Assembly (NCBI GenBank): GCA_001725945.1
Contig: LRMT01000217.1
Coordinates: 1 to 64,000, forward strand
Direction of reading: 5' to 3'
DNA from: Cupriavidus sp. UYMMa02A
Lineage (GTDB): Bacteria > Pseudomonadota > Gammaproteobacteria > Burkholderiales > Burkholderiaceae
Length of the DNA stretch: 64,000 nucleotides
Made by a program: the position numbers and the translations under genes. The notes below the pieces were generated by a model. That model worked only from the letters and a program-made list of their open reading frames with translations, was not told the DNA's origin and did no database searches. Below, piece by piece: positions 49,716 to 58,722 of the stretch; position 1 is the first letter of the stretch; each line of letters opens with the position of its first letter.

Positions 49716-50604
49716 ATCCCTTCCGCTCGGCCACTGGGTCGACCAATCTGTCCATTATCTTCTCGATCACGACGCGGCAACCTTCGACGCGGTCGGGCGC
49801 GCGATCGAAGGCCTCGCTGCGCTGATTGAGCACGGACTGCAGTCGGTGCCGATGTGGCTGATGATGGCGTTGTTCATCGGCATTGGACTCTGGCGCGTTG
49901 GCTGGCGCTTCGCGCTCTTCACTGCGGCGTCGCTGTTCGTGATCTTCGCTACGGGATTCTGGGATCAGACCGTCATTACGCTGGGCCTGACGCTTTCGTC
50001 GACCATCATCAGTCTGATCCTGGGCGTGCCGCTTGGCATCTGGGCGGCAAAGAGTCGAGTGGTTGCGGCCGTCGTGCGCCCGATCCTCGACCTGATGCAG
50101 ACGATGCCGGCATTCGTCTACCTGATTCCTGCCGCGATGCTCTTCGGCCTGGGCCGCGTGCCGGGCATCCTGTCGACGGTGATCTTTGCGATGCCGCCCG
50201 CGGTGCGCCTGACGAGCCTTGGCATTCGCCAGGTGAACATGGAGATCGTCGAAGCCGGCTATGCCTTCGGTTGCACGCCGTGGCAGCTGCTTTACAAGGT
50301 GCAGTTCCCGAACGCGCTGCCATCGATCATGCAGGGCGTCAACCAGACGATCATGATGGCGCTGTCGATGGTGATCATCGCATCGATGGTCGGAGCGGGG
50401 GGCTTGGGCAACGAGGTGCTGGCGAGCATCCAGCGACTCGACATCGGGCTGGGCTTCGAGAGCGGACTGTCGGTTGTGCTGCTGGCAATTATCCTCGACC
50501 GCATTACCGAGAGCTTCGGGCGCGCGCCAGGCACCGCGAAGGCACCGCTTTTCTCGGGGCTCAGGCAACTGTTCGGCGCCAAGACCACGACGGCCCACGC
50601 CTGA
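49708..50604 (+). CDS. Quaternary amine ABC transporter permease (CbcW/ProW type)
   Basis: Intact, 298 residues with about six membrane segments. The permease EAA-type loop is in GIRQVNMEIVEAGYAFGCTP, and the transmembrane core LGLTLSSTIISLILGVPLGI and TIMMALSMVIIASMVGAGGL is typical of ProW/OpuAB. N-terminal VDQSVHYLLDHDAATFDAVG is periplasmic/cytosolic extension as in choline and betaine transporters. Confidence 0.92.
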   Translation: MSESLPLGHWVDQSVHYLLDHDAATFDAVGRAIEGLAALIEHGLQSVPMWLMMALFIGIGLWRVGWRFALFTAASLFVIFATGFWDQTVITLGLTLSSTIISLILGVPLGIWAAKSRVVAAVVRPILDLMQTMPAFVYLIPAAMLFGLGRVPGILSTVIFAMPPAVRLTSLGIRQVNMEIVEAGYAFGCTPWQLLYKVQFPNALPSIMQGVNQTIMMALSMVIIASMVGAGGLGNEVLASIQRLDIGLGFESGLSVVLLAIILDRITESFGRAPGTAKAPLFSGLRQLFGAKTTTAHA

Positions 50605-50634
50605 GGCCGGTCATCTGTTCGCCAGGAGAGCGAT

Positions 50635-51630
50635 GTGATATCCGCTGCCGCCGCGCTGTCTGACAGCCCTTTGCCGTCGATGTCATCGCTCGCGCATTTC
50701 GGCTTCCTGACGCTGCCTGATTTCTCGATGATCGCATTCTCGAGCGCGGTCGAAGTGCTGCGGATGGCGAACTACGTGGGGCGTGCCGACCATTACACGT
50801 GGTCGATCTATTCATCCGAAGGCACACCGGTGAGCGCGAGCAATGGCATCGCGGTACGGCCGACACGCGCGCTTGACGGCTCGGGGTTGCCGGACGTAAT
50901 GATCGTCTGTGGCGGCATCCGCATTCGTGATGCCGTTGACCATGGCATCCGCACGATGCTGGCGAAACTCGCCGCGAACGACATGCCGCTCGGAGGCATC
51001 TGCACTGGCGCCTATGCGCTGATGTCGAGCGGTCTGCTCGACGGGTACCGCTGCGCCGTGCATTGGGAGAACCGATCCGCGCTGCACGGCGAGTTTCCGG
51101 AGGTGAATTTCGCCGACGAACTGTTCGTGATTGACCGGGACCGGCTTACCTGCACGGGCGGCACAGCGCCGATCGACATGATGCTGAACCTCGTAGGCCT
51201 GCGCTTCGGGCGGCAACTGGCCGCGCAGGTCTCCGAACAGTTCATTCTCGAGCGGATCCGTGGTGCGACCGATCCACAGCCGATTCCGGTCGATGCGCGC
51301 GTTGGCCTTTCGCGGGCGGATCTCATTGAGGTCGTGCGGCTGATGGAGGCGAATATTGAGGAGCCGCTGTCGCTCGATGAGCTGGCTCGGCTCGTTCGGC
51401 TGTCGCAGCGGCATCTGCAGCGGATCTTCAAGCTCTATCTGAACGTGTCGCCAACCCACCACTACATGACCCTGCGCCTGAAGCGCGCGCGCGAGTTGCT
51501 GCGCACTACGAATGCGTCGATCGCAAGCGTTACGGCGGTCTGCGGCTTCCATTCACCATGCCATTTCAGCAAGGCGTACCGCGCTCAGTTCGGTCTTGCG
51601 CCGAGCCACGAACGCCGACCGGCGGGATGA
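50635..51630 (+). CDS. GlxA-family AraC-type regulator (third of three)
   Basis: Intact, 331 residues. Sensor domain FGFLTLPDFSMIAFSSAVEV, MIVCGGIRIRDAVDHG, GGICTGAYALMSSGLLDGYR; AraC domain LARLVRLSQRHLQRIFKLYL and VTAVCGFHSPCHFSKAYRAQ. GTG start at 50635, seven bases after AGGAG. Closely similar to the regulator at 33312 and probably responds to another intermediate (betaine, dimethylglycine, sarcosine or carnitine-type ligand). Follows the permease by 30 bases, so probably cotranscribed with the transporter. Confidence 0.88.
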   Translation: MISAAAALSDSPLPSMSSLAHFGFLTLPDFSMIAFSSAVEVLRMANYVGRADHYTWSIYSSEGTPVSASNGIAVRPTRALDGSGLPDVMIVCGGIRIRDAVDHGIRTMLAKLAANDMPLGGICTGAYALMSSGLLDGYRCAVHWENRSALHGEFPEVNFADELFVIDRDRLTCTGGTAPIDMMLNLVGLRFGRQLAAQVSEQFILERIRGATDPQPIPVDARVGLSRADLIEVVRLMEANIEEPLSLDELARLVRLSQRHLQRIFKLYLNVSPTHHYMTLRLKRARELLRTTNASIASVTAVCGFHSPCHFSKAYRAQFGLAPSHERRPAG

Positions 51631-51738
51631 TCCTTTGCAGGGAACGAAGCGCCCACCAAGGTGCCGGGTCCCGCTGCGATCAGACCCGGAGATGACTGCA
51701 CGATATTGCACAGCTTGACTGCTGAACTTGACATTGCC

Positions 51739-52929
51739 ATGAGCCAGACGATCCTGCACTCTCTGCGCACCCCACTGTATGAGCGTCACCGACTCATCCG
51801 CGCCCGCATGGCGGATGTCAGCGGCTGGAATCTGCCGATTGCTTATGGATCACAGATCGCTGAGCACCATGCCGTGCGCGAGGATGCCGCCATGTTCGAC
51901 CTGTCGCACATGTGCGTGGCCGACATATGCGGAACAGACGCCCGAAGGTTTCTCGGCGGGCTTCTCGCCAACGATATCGGCAAGCTCCGATCGCCCGGCA
52001 AGGCGCTCTATTCCTGCATGCTCGACCGGGACGGCGGGGTGATCGATGACCTTGTCGTCTACTACCTGGACGATGAATGCTTCCGCGTAGTCTTGAGCGC
52101 AGACGCTGCAAGCCGGGACATTCCATGGATCCGGTCGCAAATCGTCGAGACGAAATGCTCGGTGACTCTGATCGCACGGCGCCAGGATCTTGCCACTGGC
52201 GATGTGGAGGCACTGGGGATCATCGCCGTGCAGGGTCCAAATGCTCGGCACAAGGTATTTCGAGCCATCCCGTCAACGCAAGCCGCTGACAAGGTGAAGC
52301 CGTTCAACTCCATCATCGTGCACGACCCGGTCTTGGGTGAACTGATGCTGGCCAGGACGGGGAAGACCGGCGAGGATGGTTTCGAAATCATGATGCAGGC
52401 CAGGAGCGCCGTTCAAGTATGGGACATGCTGAGCGCGGCGGGTATCTCGGCAGCGGGTCTCGACGCATGGGAAACGCTACGGCTCGAAGCAGGCATGCAC
52501 GTGAATGGCCGGGACATGGGCCCGCAGACGTCGCCCTTTGACGTTGGCTTAGGCTGGTCTGTTGATCAGGGGCCAGGGCGCGACTTTGTCGGCAAGGCAG
52601 CGCTAGATGCTCGACGCCAGGGTTGGCAGTTCGTTGGGCTCGCTTTTGAAGGAAGCGCCGCGGTTGCTCGCACGCAAAGCCCGGTAATCGACCTCCAGGG
52701 GGCAGTGATAGGGCGGGTCACCAGCGCAACCTACAGTCCGACGCTTCGGATCGCTATCGCTTTGGCGCTGATTAACCCGGATATCGAGTGCGGCTCGCAT
52801 GTGAGTGTCGAGGTCTACAACAAGAGCGTCTCTGCAAGGGTCGTTCGTCCTCCCTTCGTGCGGGACGGGAGCCCGGTGCAGCCACCGCAAGGCGGTCGCT
52901 TGACGACGTCGAAACTGTCACTAACCTGA
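51739..52929 (+). CDS. GcvT-family aminomethyltransferase / tetrahydrofolate-dependent demethylase-like protein
   Basis: Intact, 396 residues. Core motifs AEHHAVREDAAMFDLSHMC, DVEALGIIAVQGPNARHKVF, TGKTGEDGFEIMM and AWETLRLEAGMHVNGRDMGP agree with glycine cleavage T protein, including the region of the folate-contacting acid. No gcvH or gcvP lies nearby, so it may instead be one of the GcvT-like demethylases that transfer methyl or methylene groups to tetrahydrofolate from other substrates. It begins 108 bases after the GlxA regulator and continues into a CitE-type gene, apparently as one operon. No obvious ribosome site at 51739. Confidence 0.8.
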   Translation: MSQTILHSLRTPLYERHRLIRARMADVSGWNLPIAYGSQIAEHHAVREDAAMFDLSHMCVADICGTDARRFLGGLLANDIGKLRSPGKALYSCMLDRDGGVIDDLVVYYLDDECFRVVLSADAASRDIPWIRSQIVETKCSVTLIARRQDLATGDVEALGIIAVQGPNARHKVFRAIPSTQAADKVKPFNSIIVHDPVLGELMLARTGKTGEDGFEIMMQARSAVQVWDMLSAAGISAAGLDAWETLRLEAGMHVNGRDMGPQTSPFDVGLGWSVDQGPGRDFVGKAALDARRQGWQFVGLAFEGSAAVARTQSPVIDLQGAVIGRVTSATYSPTLRIAIALALINPDIECGSHVSVEVYNKSVSARVVRPPFVRDGSPVQPPQGGRLTTSKLSLT

Positions 52930-52958
52930 GCCGCACGAGAATATCAGTACGAACGCTT

Positions 52959-53849
52959 ATGCATGACAACTTGCCACAGCGGCTGCGCTCGCTCCTCTTT
53001 GTCCCGGCGGATAGCGACCGCAAGCTCGCGTCTTCGCTGAAGTCGGCAGCGGATGGATTGGTGTTTGATCTGGAAGATGCGATTCCGGAGTCGGGGAAGG
53101 ACGATGCAAGGCGCAAGCTGGTTGCCTTCCTCGCGCAGCATCGCGCCTCGATGCAATCGGCCTTGCTGATACGTGTCAACGGGTTGGGATCCGGCCACAT
53201 TCTGCGCGACCTGGCCGCCGTGATCCCGCACCGGCCGAACGCGATCGTTCTGCCAAAGTGCCGTAGTGTCGACGATGTGCATCGCCTTTGCGACTTCCTT
53301 GCGGCCTTTGAATGCGCGCTGCTGGAGGACCGGTGGGAGGTCTCCATCATCGCGATGGCGACCGAGTCTTCCGAAAGCGTGTTTGGATTATCGTCGTATC
53401 GCAACGCACCCATGCGGCTGCGCGCATTGATGTGGGGCGTGGACGACCTTGCGGCGGACCTGGGTGCATTTTCATCGCATACCGGTACGGAACTGACCGC
53501 GCCGTTTTCCGTGGCTCGTACCATGTGCCTGCTGGCGGCCGCCCAGGCGGGCATCGATGCCATCGATGCGGTCAGCACAAGCCTGACGGACTCGACGAAG
53601 ATCGGCGAAGAATCTGCACAGGCAAAGCGAGACGGGTTTTCGGCGAAGGCGGCGGCCCATCCTTCTCATATTGATGCGATCAACCGAGCTTTCATACCGC
53701 AGGAAGAGGAAATACGCTGGGCCAGAAAGGTGGTCGAGGCGTTTTCGCGGGTCGGCGCCTCGGGTGTGGCCAGGCTGGGCAATGCAATGATAGATCGGCC
53801 ACACCTTCGCCTCGCGCATCGCATCTTGTGTGACGTCGACGAGAGCTGA
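52959..53849 (+). CDS. HpcH/HpaI aldolase / CitE-family lyase
   Basis: Intact, 296 residues. RSLLFVPADSDRKLASSLKS, GLVFDLEDAIPESGKDDARR and LLIRVNGLGSG are the CitE core with the metal-binding glutamate/aspartate pair (E in EDAIP) and the CoA-binding arginine; later IIAMATESSESVFG. Family members cleave citryl-, malyl- or citramalyl-CoA or hydrolyse malyl-CoA. Start ATG at 52959, 29 bases after the GcvT-like gene. Substrate unassigned. Confidence 0.82.
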   Translation: MHDNLPQRLRSLLFVPADSDRKLASSLKSAADGLVFDLEDAIPESGKDDARRKLVAFLAQHRASMQSALLIRVNGLGSGHILRDLAAVIPHRPNAIVLPKCRSVDDVHRLCDFLAAFECALLEDRWEVSIIAMATESSESVFGLSSYRNAPMRLRALMWGVDDLAADLGAFSSHTGTELTAPFSVARTMCLLAAAQAGIDAIDAVSTSLTDSTKIGEESAQAKRDGFSAKAAAHPSHIDAINRAFIPQEEEIRWARKVVEAFSRVGASGVARLGNAMIDRPHLRLAHRILCDVDES

Positions 53850-54019
53850 TATCGCTGTCGAGGCCGAAACACTAGCGTCTGGTCAGTGCTCAGCGTCCTG
53901 TGCTTCTCTCTATGCCACGGTGGCAGCACAATAGAGGTCGCCAACAGGGTTGCCATTAGAATGGCAAGCAGGCGGGCGGCAACGATGGCTCCGCCGCCCT
54001 GAGTCGCCGGAGTTGACTA

Positions 54020-55167
54020 ATGATCCACTTTCCTCGACGGCTGCTCGTCACGAGCCTGAGCGCGCTGTTGCTGTCCTTCGGCTGCGGCCAGTCATATGGG
54101 CAACTGGTCGTCAAAATCGGAGTTTCCAGTCCTCTTACCGGGATCAATGCCGCCAATGGCAAGGACATCGAGAACGGCGTTCGTCTCGCTGTTGAAGAAG
54201 CCAACGCCCAGCGCATCAAGCTGGATGGCCGGGAGGCCCGATTCGAGCTTGATTCGGTGGACGACCAAAGTGATCCGCGTATCGGCGTTCAGGTCGCTCA
54301 AAAGCTGGTCGACGACGGAGTGGCTGTCGTGGTCGGGTACTACAACTCGGGCGTTGCGATTCCCTCGGCGCCGGTCTTTGCCAGGGCAGGCATCCCGGTC
54401 ATTCATCCTGCTGCGACCAATCCTGCGATTACGCGTCAAGGCCTGAATACGGTCTTCCGCATCATTGCGACCGATACGCAAAACTCCGGTACGGCTGGGA
54501 AGTACGCAGTCAAGGTCATGAAGGGCCAGCGCATTGCCGTGATGGACGATCGCACGGCGTTCGGGCAGGGGGCCGTGGACGAGTTCAAGAAGGCGGTCAC
54601 CAGCGCCGGCGGCAAAATCGTGATGGCTGAATACACCAACGACAAGGTGGTCGAGTTCAGCGCGCAGCTCACCAATATCCGGGCCGCCAACGCAGACCTC
54701 CTGTTCTTCGCCGCCTGGATAACCAGGCCGCACTCATTACGAAGCGGATGAGGGAGCTCGGCATGCGCACCCAATTCGTCGGAAGCGGTGGCATCGCCGA
54801 CAGTATCTTCCTGAACGTTGCGGGTCCGGCAGGGGAGGGCGCGATGGCCTGGGAATACGGACGACCTGTTGAAACGCTGCCGCAAGGCAAGGCATTCATG
54901 CGCAAGTTCAGGAAGCGCTTCGGTAGCGACAGCCTCATCTATGCACCGTTCGCGTACGACGCCACATGGGTGGCGATAAACGCCATCAGGCAGGCCAATT
55001 CTGCGACATCGGCCGAATTCGTGTCCGCGCTCCGCGCGACGCAATTCGAGGGCATCACCGGGAAGATTGCCTTCGATCCGAACGGCGACCTGAAGAATCC
55101 GATGTCGACGCTTTACCAGGTAAGAGGTGGCCGTTGGGTTCCGGTAACGACGCTTGGGGCCGACTAA
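54020..55167 (+). CDS. LivK-type ABC transporter substrate-binding protein, one frameshift
   Basis: About 382 residues. MIHFPRRLLVTSLSALLLSF with following cysteine region is a signal peptide, possibly lipobox FGCG. VVKIGVSSPLTGINAANGKD and VAVVVGYYNSGVAIPSAPVF are the type I periplasmic-binding fold of the leucine/amide family. One G missing near 54715 (GCCGCCTGG) breaks FFAGLDNQAALITKRM. GGAG precedes the ATG. No permease is linked on this strand; the nearest Liv permease set is 3.5 kb away on the other strand with its own binding protein. Confidence 0.88.
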
Positions 55168-55182
55168 GATGGCGATGCGGTC

Positions 55183-55203
55183 AGGCGGGCGCAAGGCCCG
55201 CCT
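55183..55203. terminator. Terminator between convergent livK-type and dioxygenase genes
   Basis: AGGCGGGC-GCAAG-GCCCGCCT, eight perfect pairs, then TTCTGCTTTCC, 16 bases after the binding-protein stop. Confidence 0.75.
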
Positions 55204-55221
55204 TCTGCTTTCCGTTGGACG

Positions 55222-55746
55222 TCAGACCGGATAGACGAGATCGTTGGCGATGATCGTCGTGTCGTAGATCACCTGGCGTTCACGCAGCAGCAGCCCGTTT
55301 CCCGTGCGTTGAAAGCGATCGTGATAGGTGCCGGCCATATGCATGGTTGTAGGACCTTCCACCAGCGTCTGCAGCAGCATGAAGTTGGCCTGCGCGACGA
55401 TGTCGCCGTCCGCCGTCTCGTCGGTGGCGCGCGTGTTCGTCACCAGGTGCAAGTTGTAGCGCGGCGCGAACATCTGCGTATTGGCGATGGCGACGGCGCG
55501 GTCGCGCATCATGCCGATGCCCTCAGCATAGACCAGACCCACGGGCAGGTTGAGTTCGGCATTTTCGCGGGCCGTGATGCGGTAGAGCGCGTCTTCGGTG
55601 AAAAAGCGCGGCCACTGTTCGACCAGGCCTGCATCGAGCACCGCACAGTATTCCGCGTGGAAGTTCTCGATCTCCAGTCGCAACTCGATGGCGCGCGCGG
55701 TGCCAAGCGTGCGTTCGCGATAGACGGCGTAGTTCATCGGTTTCAT
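55222..55746 (-). CDS. Aromatic-ring-hydroxylating dioxygenase, small (beta) subunit
   Basis: Intact, 174 residues of the SnoaL/NTF2-like beta subunit family: RAIELRLEIENFHAEYCAVL, WPRFFTEDALYRITARENAE and LLREYQVIYDT-type ending (here LLRERQVIYDTTIIANDLVY). Structural subunit of the alpha3beta3 oxygenase. Begins three bases after the alpha gene. Last gene of the liv-dioxygenase operon. Confidence 0.9.
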   Translation of the reverse strand: MKPMNYAVYRERTLGTARAIELRLEIENFHAEYCAVLDAGLVEQWPRFFTEDALYRITARENAELNLPVGLVYAEGIGMMRDRAVAIANTQMFAPRYNLHLVTNTRATDETADGDIVAQANFMLLQTLVEGPTTMHMAGTYHDRFQRTGNGLLLRERQVIYDTTIIANDLVYPV

Positions 55747-55749
55747 CGT

Positions 55750-57039
55750 TCAGAACCCCATCACGCTGCGGTAGTACTGGTACATGGCGCGGATCGCCGA
55801 TTCCGAGATCAGCGAGTTCGACGTGCCGACGTGGTTGGCATCGAGCTTGAGCACGTTGACGTCCGTGGTCGAGCGGCGCACACCTTCCTGCACGAACTTC
55901 ATCGCCTCGTTATCCTCGAGGCCAAGGAAGCCGGCCGGTCCCATCAGGTTGCCCTGCCGCAGGCGGTGCTGCGTCGTTTCCTCGGTGTCGTCCTCATAGC
56001 CGAACATGGTCCATAGCATCAGCATGCTGTCGGGGCCGTTGGGCACGATATGACGCACGCCAAGCGTGTTCATCTCGCGCTGCACGATCAGGTTCGGCCA
56101 GATGGTCTGCATGGTGACCGACCACGGCGAGTCGAATTCCTTCACATATTCGAGGAAACGCTCGTCCTCCAGGCGCATGCCTTCGTGGTACGAACGCATT
56201 TCCTTCTTGTTCTCGTCACTCACCGCCGCGTACTTGTCTTCCTTCTTGGCCGAGGCCATGGTGCCGTGGCGGCCGTGCACGGGGTCGGCAATCATGGCCG
56301 ACTCGTTGCCCGCTACCAGCAGGCCGAACACCACCAGGAAAGAGTGCAGTAGCGTGGCGTGGTACGGGTCCTTCAGATTCTCGTGATACATCTTCCAGTT
56401 GCACGGCAGCTCATTCTTGTAGTAGCCGAGCACCTTGAGCGGCTTGCCGTTGAACACCACGTCGAAGTCCTTGAGGATCTCCGGCGTCATGTACTCTTCC
56501 AGGCTTTCCATGTCGTTCGCATACGAGGCGAACACCACGCCGTTGCGCGTGGCCACGTTCAGCTTCACGAGCCCGTGGTCCTCATTGCGGAAGTCCTTCG
56601 GCATGCCGCCCACGCGATTCACGCCGCGCTTGAACGGCACGCCCTGGAGATTGCCCTTCAGGTCATAGGACCATTGGTGGTAAGGGCAGACGAACTCCTT
56701 GGTGTTGCCCTGGCTGTGTCGGCAGAATTCCGCGCCACGGTGCGCGCAGCGGTTCTCGAACACGTTGATCGAGCCGTCCTCGGCACGCGACACGACCACC
56801 GGCGTAGCACCCACATAGGAGCGCTTGAAGTCGCCCGCGTTTGGGATTTCCGCTTCCAGCGCGACATAGTTCCACGAGCGGCCGCGGAAGATCTTCTCCA
56901 GCTCGAGGTCATAGACCGGCTGGCTGGTGTAGACCCAGTCCGGGATGAAGTGCAGGCCGTCTTCGGGCCAGCGGCAGTCGGCCAGGCTGGTGTCTTTGCG
57001 TCCCAGCTTGTGCTGGATCACCGCTTGCGTCTGGTACAT
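55750..57039 (-). CDS. Aromatic-ring-hydroxylating dioxygenase, large (alpha) subunit, salicylate/anthranilate hydroxylase-like
   Basis: Intact, 429 residues. Rieske site CAHRGAEFC...CPYHQWSYDLKG, mononuclear iron site NLKDPYHATLLHSF with D-x2-H-x4-H. The stretches LEAEIPNAGDFKRSYVGATP and VCPYHQWSYDLKGNLQGVPF resemble the salicylate 5-hydroxylase (NagG) and anthranilate dioxygenase (AndAc) group, so a carboxylated aromatic ring is the likely substrate. Start at 57039 after AAAGGA. Partners are the ferredoxin at 58353 and reductase at 57050. Confidence 0.92.
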   Translation of the reverse strand: MYQTQAVIQHKLGRKDTSLADCRWPEDGLHFIPDWVYTSQPVYDLELEKIFRGRSWNYVALEAEIPNAGDFKRSYVGATPVVVSRAEDGSINVFENRCAHRGAEFCRHSQGNTKEFVCPYHQWSYDLKGNLQGVPFKRGVNRVGGMPKDFRNEDHGLVKLNVATRNGVVFASYANDMESLEEYMTPEILKDFDVVFNGKPLKVLGYYKNELPCNWKMYHENLKDPYHATLLHSFLVVFGLLVAGNESAMIADPVHGRHGTMASAKKEDKYAAVSDENKKEMRSYHEGMRLEDERFLEYVKEFDSPWSVTMQTIWPNLIVQREMNTLGVRHIVPNGPDSMLMLWTMFGYEDDTEETTQHRLRQGNLMGPAGFLGLEDNEAMKFVQEGVRRSTTDVNVLKLDANHVGTSNSLISESAIRAMYQYYRSVMGF

Positions 57040-57049
57040 GGGGGTCCTT

Positions 57050-58341
57050 TCAGTTTGTCGTGAGGCTGGCGGTCCTGCCTGCCGCTTCCGCCTGTACTTC
57101 GCGCACGATCTGGCGCAAGGGCAGGGCGGCATCGCACAGGCGGGCCAGGTATTCATTGACGGGCAAGCCGAACAGCGGGCGAAGCTGGCGCAGGTCGCCG
57201 CCGGCATTGACGGCGATGGCATGGCCCAGACGGCCGTCCAGCATGCCGAGCAGCATGAACTTCGGGCTTGCCGCATCGCCAGGAGGCGTGTCGCGCCACG
57301 TGTAACGCATGCCGTCGCGCGAGGCCCCGAGCATCTGTACGTTGCAGCCGAACTGGTCGGTCCAGAACCACGGCGTGGCTGCGGGCGCGGCCTGCAGGCC
57401 AAGCATCGACGTGGCGGCGATGCGGGCCTGCTCGTTGGCCGATTGCCACGACTCCATGCGCATCTCGGCGCCGAACAGCGGCTGGAACTGGCTGGCGCAA
57501 TCGCCGGCGGCGTAGATGTAGGGCGCGCTGGTACGGCCTTGTTCGTCGATACGGATGCCACCGTTGCCGGGGTGCAGCGCAAGTCCTGCCGCTGCCGCAA
57601 GGCCGGTGTCGGGCGTCAGCCCGATGGCCACGACCAGCACCGGCACCTGCCACGTAGTACCGTCCGCCAGCCGTACCCGCACGCCCTGCGGCAGCGGTTC
57701 CATTGCGGCGATCCGGCAGCCGAGCCTGAGATCCACGCCGCGAGCGCGTACACGCTGTGCCAACCAGTCACTCAGTTCGGCCGGGGCGGCGCGGCCGAGC
57801 AGCCGCCCGGCGCTTCAAGGACGGTTACCTTCAGGCCAAGGTCCACGGCAGTTGAAGCGGTCTCCAGCCCGAGAAAGCCGCCGCCAATCACGAGGACCTC
57901 GTCGGCGCGCTGCATGGCTTCGCGCAGCCGGGCGGCATCGTCAAGCGTGCGCAGGTAATGCACGTTCGGCGTGCCTGGCGGCAGGTCGGGCAGTATGCGT
58001 GCGCTGCCGCCCGTGGCGAGCAAGCATGCGCTGAAGCGGATCTCGCGGCCGTCCGCGCACGTGGCGACGCTGTGCGAGGGGGCAATCGCGGTTACCGTGG
58101 TGCCCAGGCGCAGGTCGATGTCGCGTTCGGCATAGAAGCCAGGCGGGTGCACGCCGATCTGGCCCTGCTGGCTGGCGTCGGCCAGCACCGCCTTGGAAAG
58201 CGGCGGTCGTTCGTACGGCGCGTGCCGCTCGCCGCCGACCATGACGATGCGCTCCGCGTGCCCGAGCTTGCGCAGCTCGGCCGCGGCCATTGCACCGGCC
58301 TGGCCGGCGCCGACGATGAGGATGGGTGCCTGCTGTGACAT
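57050..58341 (-). CDS. Ferredoxin--NAD(+) reductase of the dioxygenase system, one frameshift
   Basis: About 430 residues of the glutathione-reductase-like ferredoxin reductases. FAD motif ILIVGAGQAGAMAAAELRKL, NAD motif VLVIGGGFLGLETASTAVDL, and YIYAAGDCASQF near the C-terminus; the C-terminal reductase domain ends LRQIVREVQAEAAG. One G is missing near 57795 in the GGGCGG run, which interrupts LEAPGRLLGRAAPAELSDWL. Start at 58341 (MSQQAPILIVGAG). Transfers electrons from NADH to the adjacent Rieske ferredoxin. Confidence 0.9.
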
Positions 58342-58352
58342 ACGCGGTTCCG

Positions 58353-58658
58353 TCACAGCTCGACCCAGACCCGGCTGTCCTCGAACTTGACCGGGTACGT
58401 GCGGATGTCGGTGGTGGCCGGGGCGCACATGGCTTGGCCGGTGCGGATGTCGAAGCGGGCCTGGTGCAGCGGGCATTCGATGCAGCCGTCTTCGAGGTAG
58501 CCGTCGGACAGCAGCGCGTACTGGTGGGTGCAGACATTGTCGGTGACGAAGTACTGGTCGTCGCTGCGGTAAACGGCCAGTTGGCGGTCGCCCAGCGTGA
58601 GCGGCATCACTTCGTCGTTCTGCAGCATGCTGGCTGTATCGATTTCAATCCATGCCAT
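58353..58658 (-). CDS. Rieske-type ferredoxin of the dioxygenase system
   Basis: Intact, 101 residues. Rieske ligands in CTHQYALLSDGYLEDGCIEC-PLH (C-x-H and C-x2-H). Start at 58658 (MAWIEIDTASML) with GGAG eight bases upstream. Shuttles electrons between the reductase and the alpha subunit. It is separated from livM by 64 bases of apparent promoter-less DNA. Confidence 0.93.
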   Translation of the reverse strand: MAWIEIDTASMLQNDEVMPLTLGDRQLAVYRSDDQYFVTDNVCTHQYALLSDGYLEDGCIECPLHQARFDIRTGQAMCAPATTDIRTYPVKFEDSRVWVEL

Positions 58659-58722
58659 GGAATTCTCCGTTGCCATGACTATAACAGTCAGTGTACTGAT
58701 GTTTTTGCAGGAACTATCCTCG

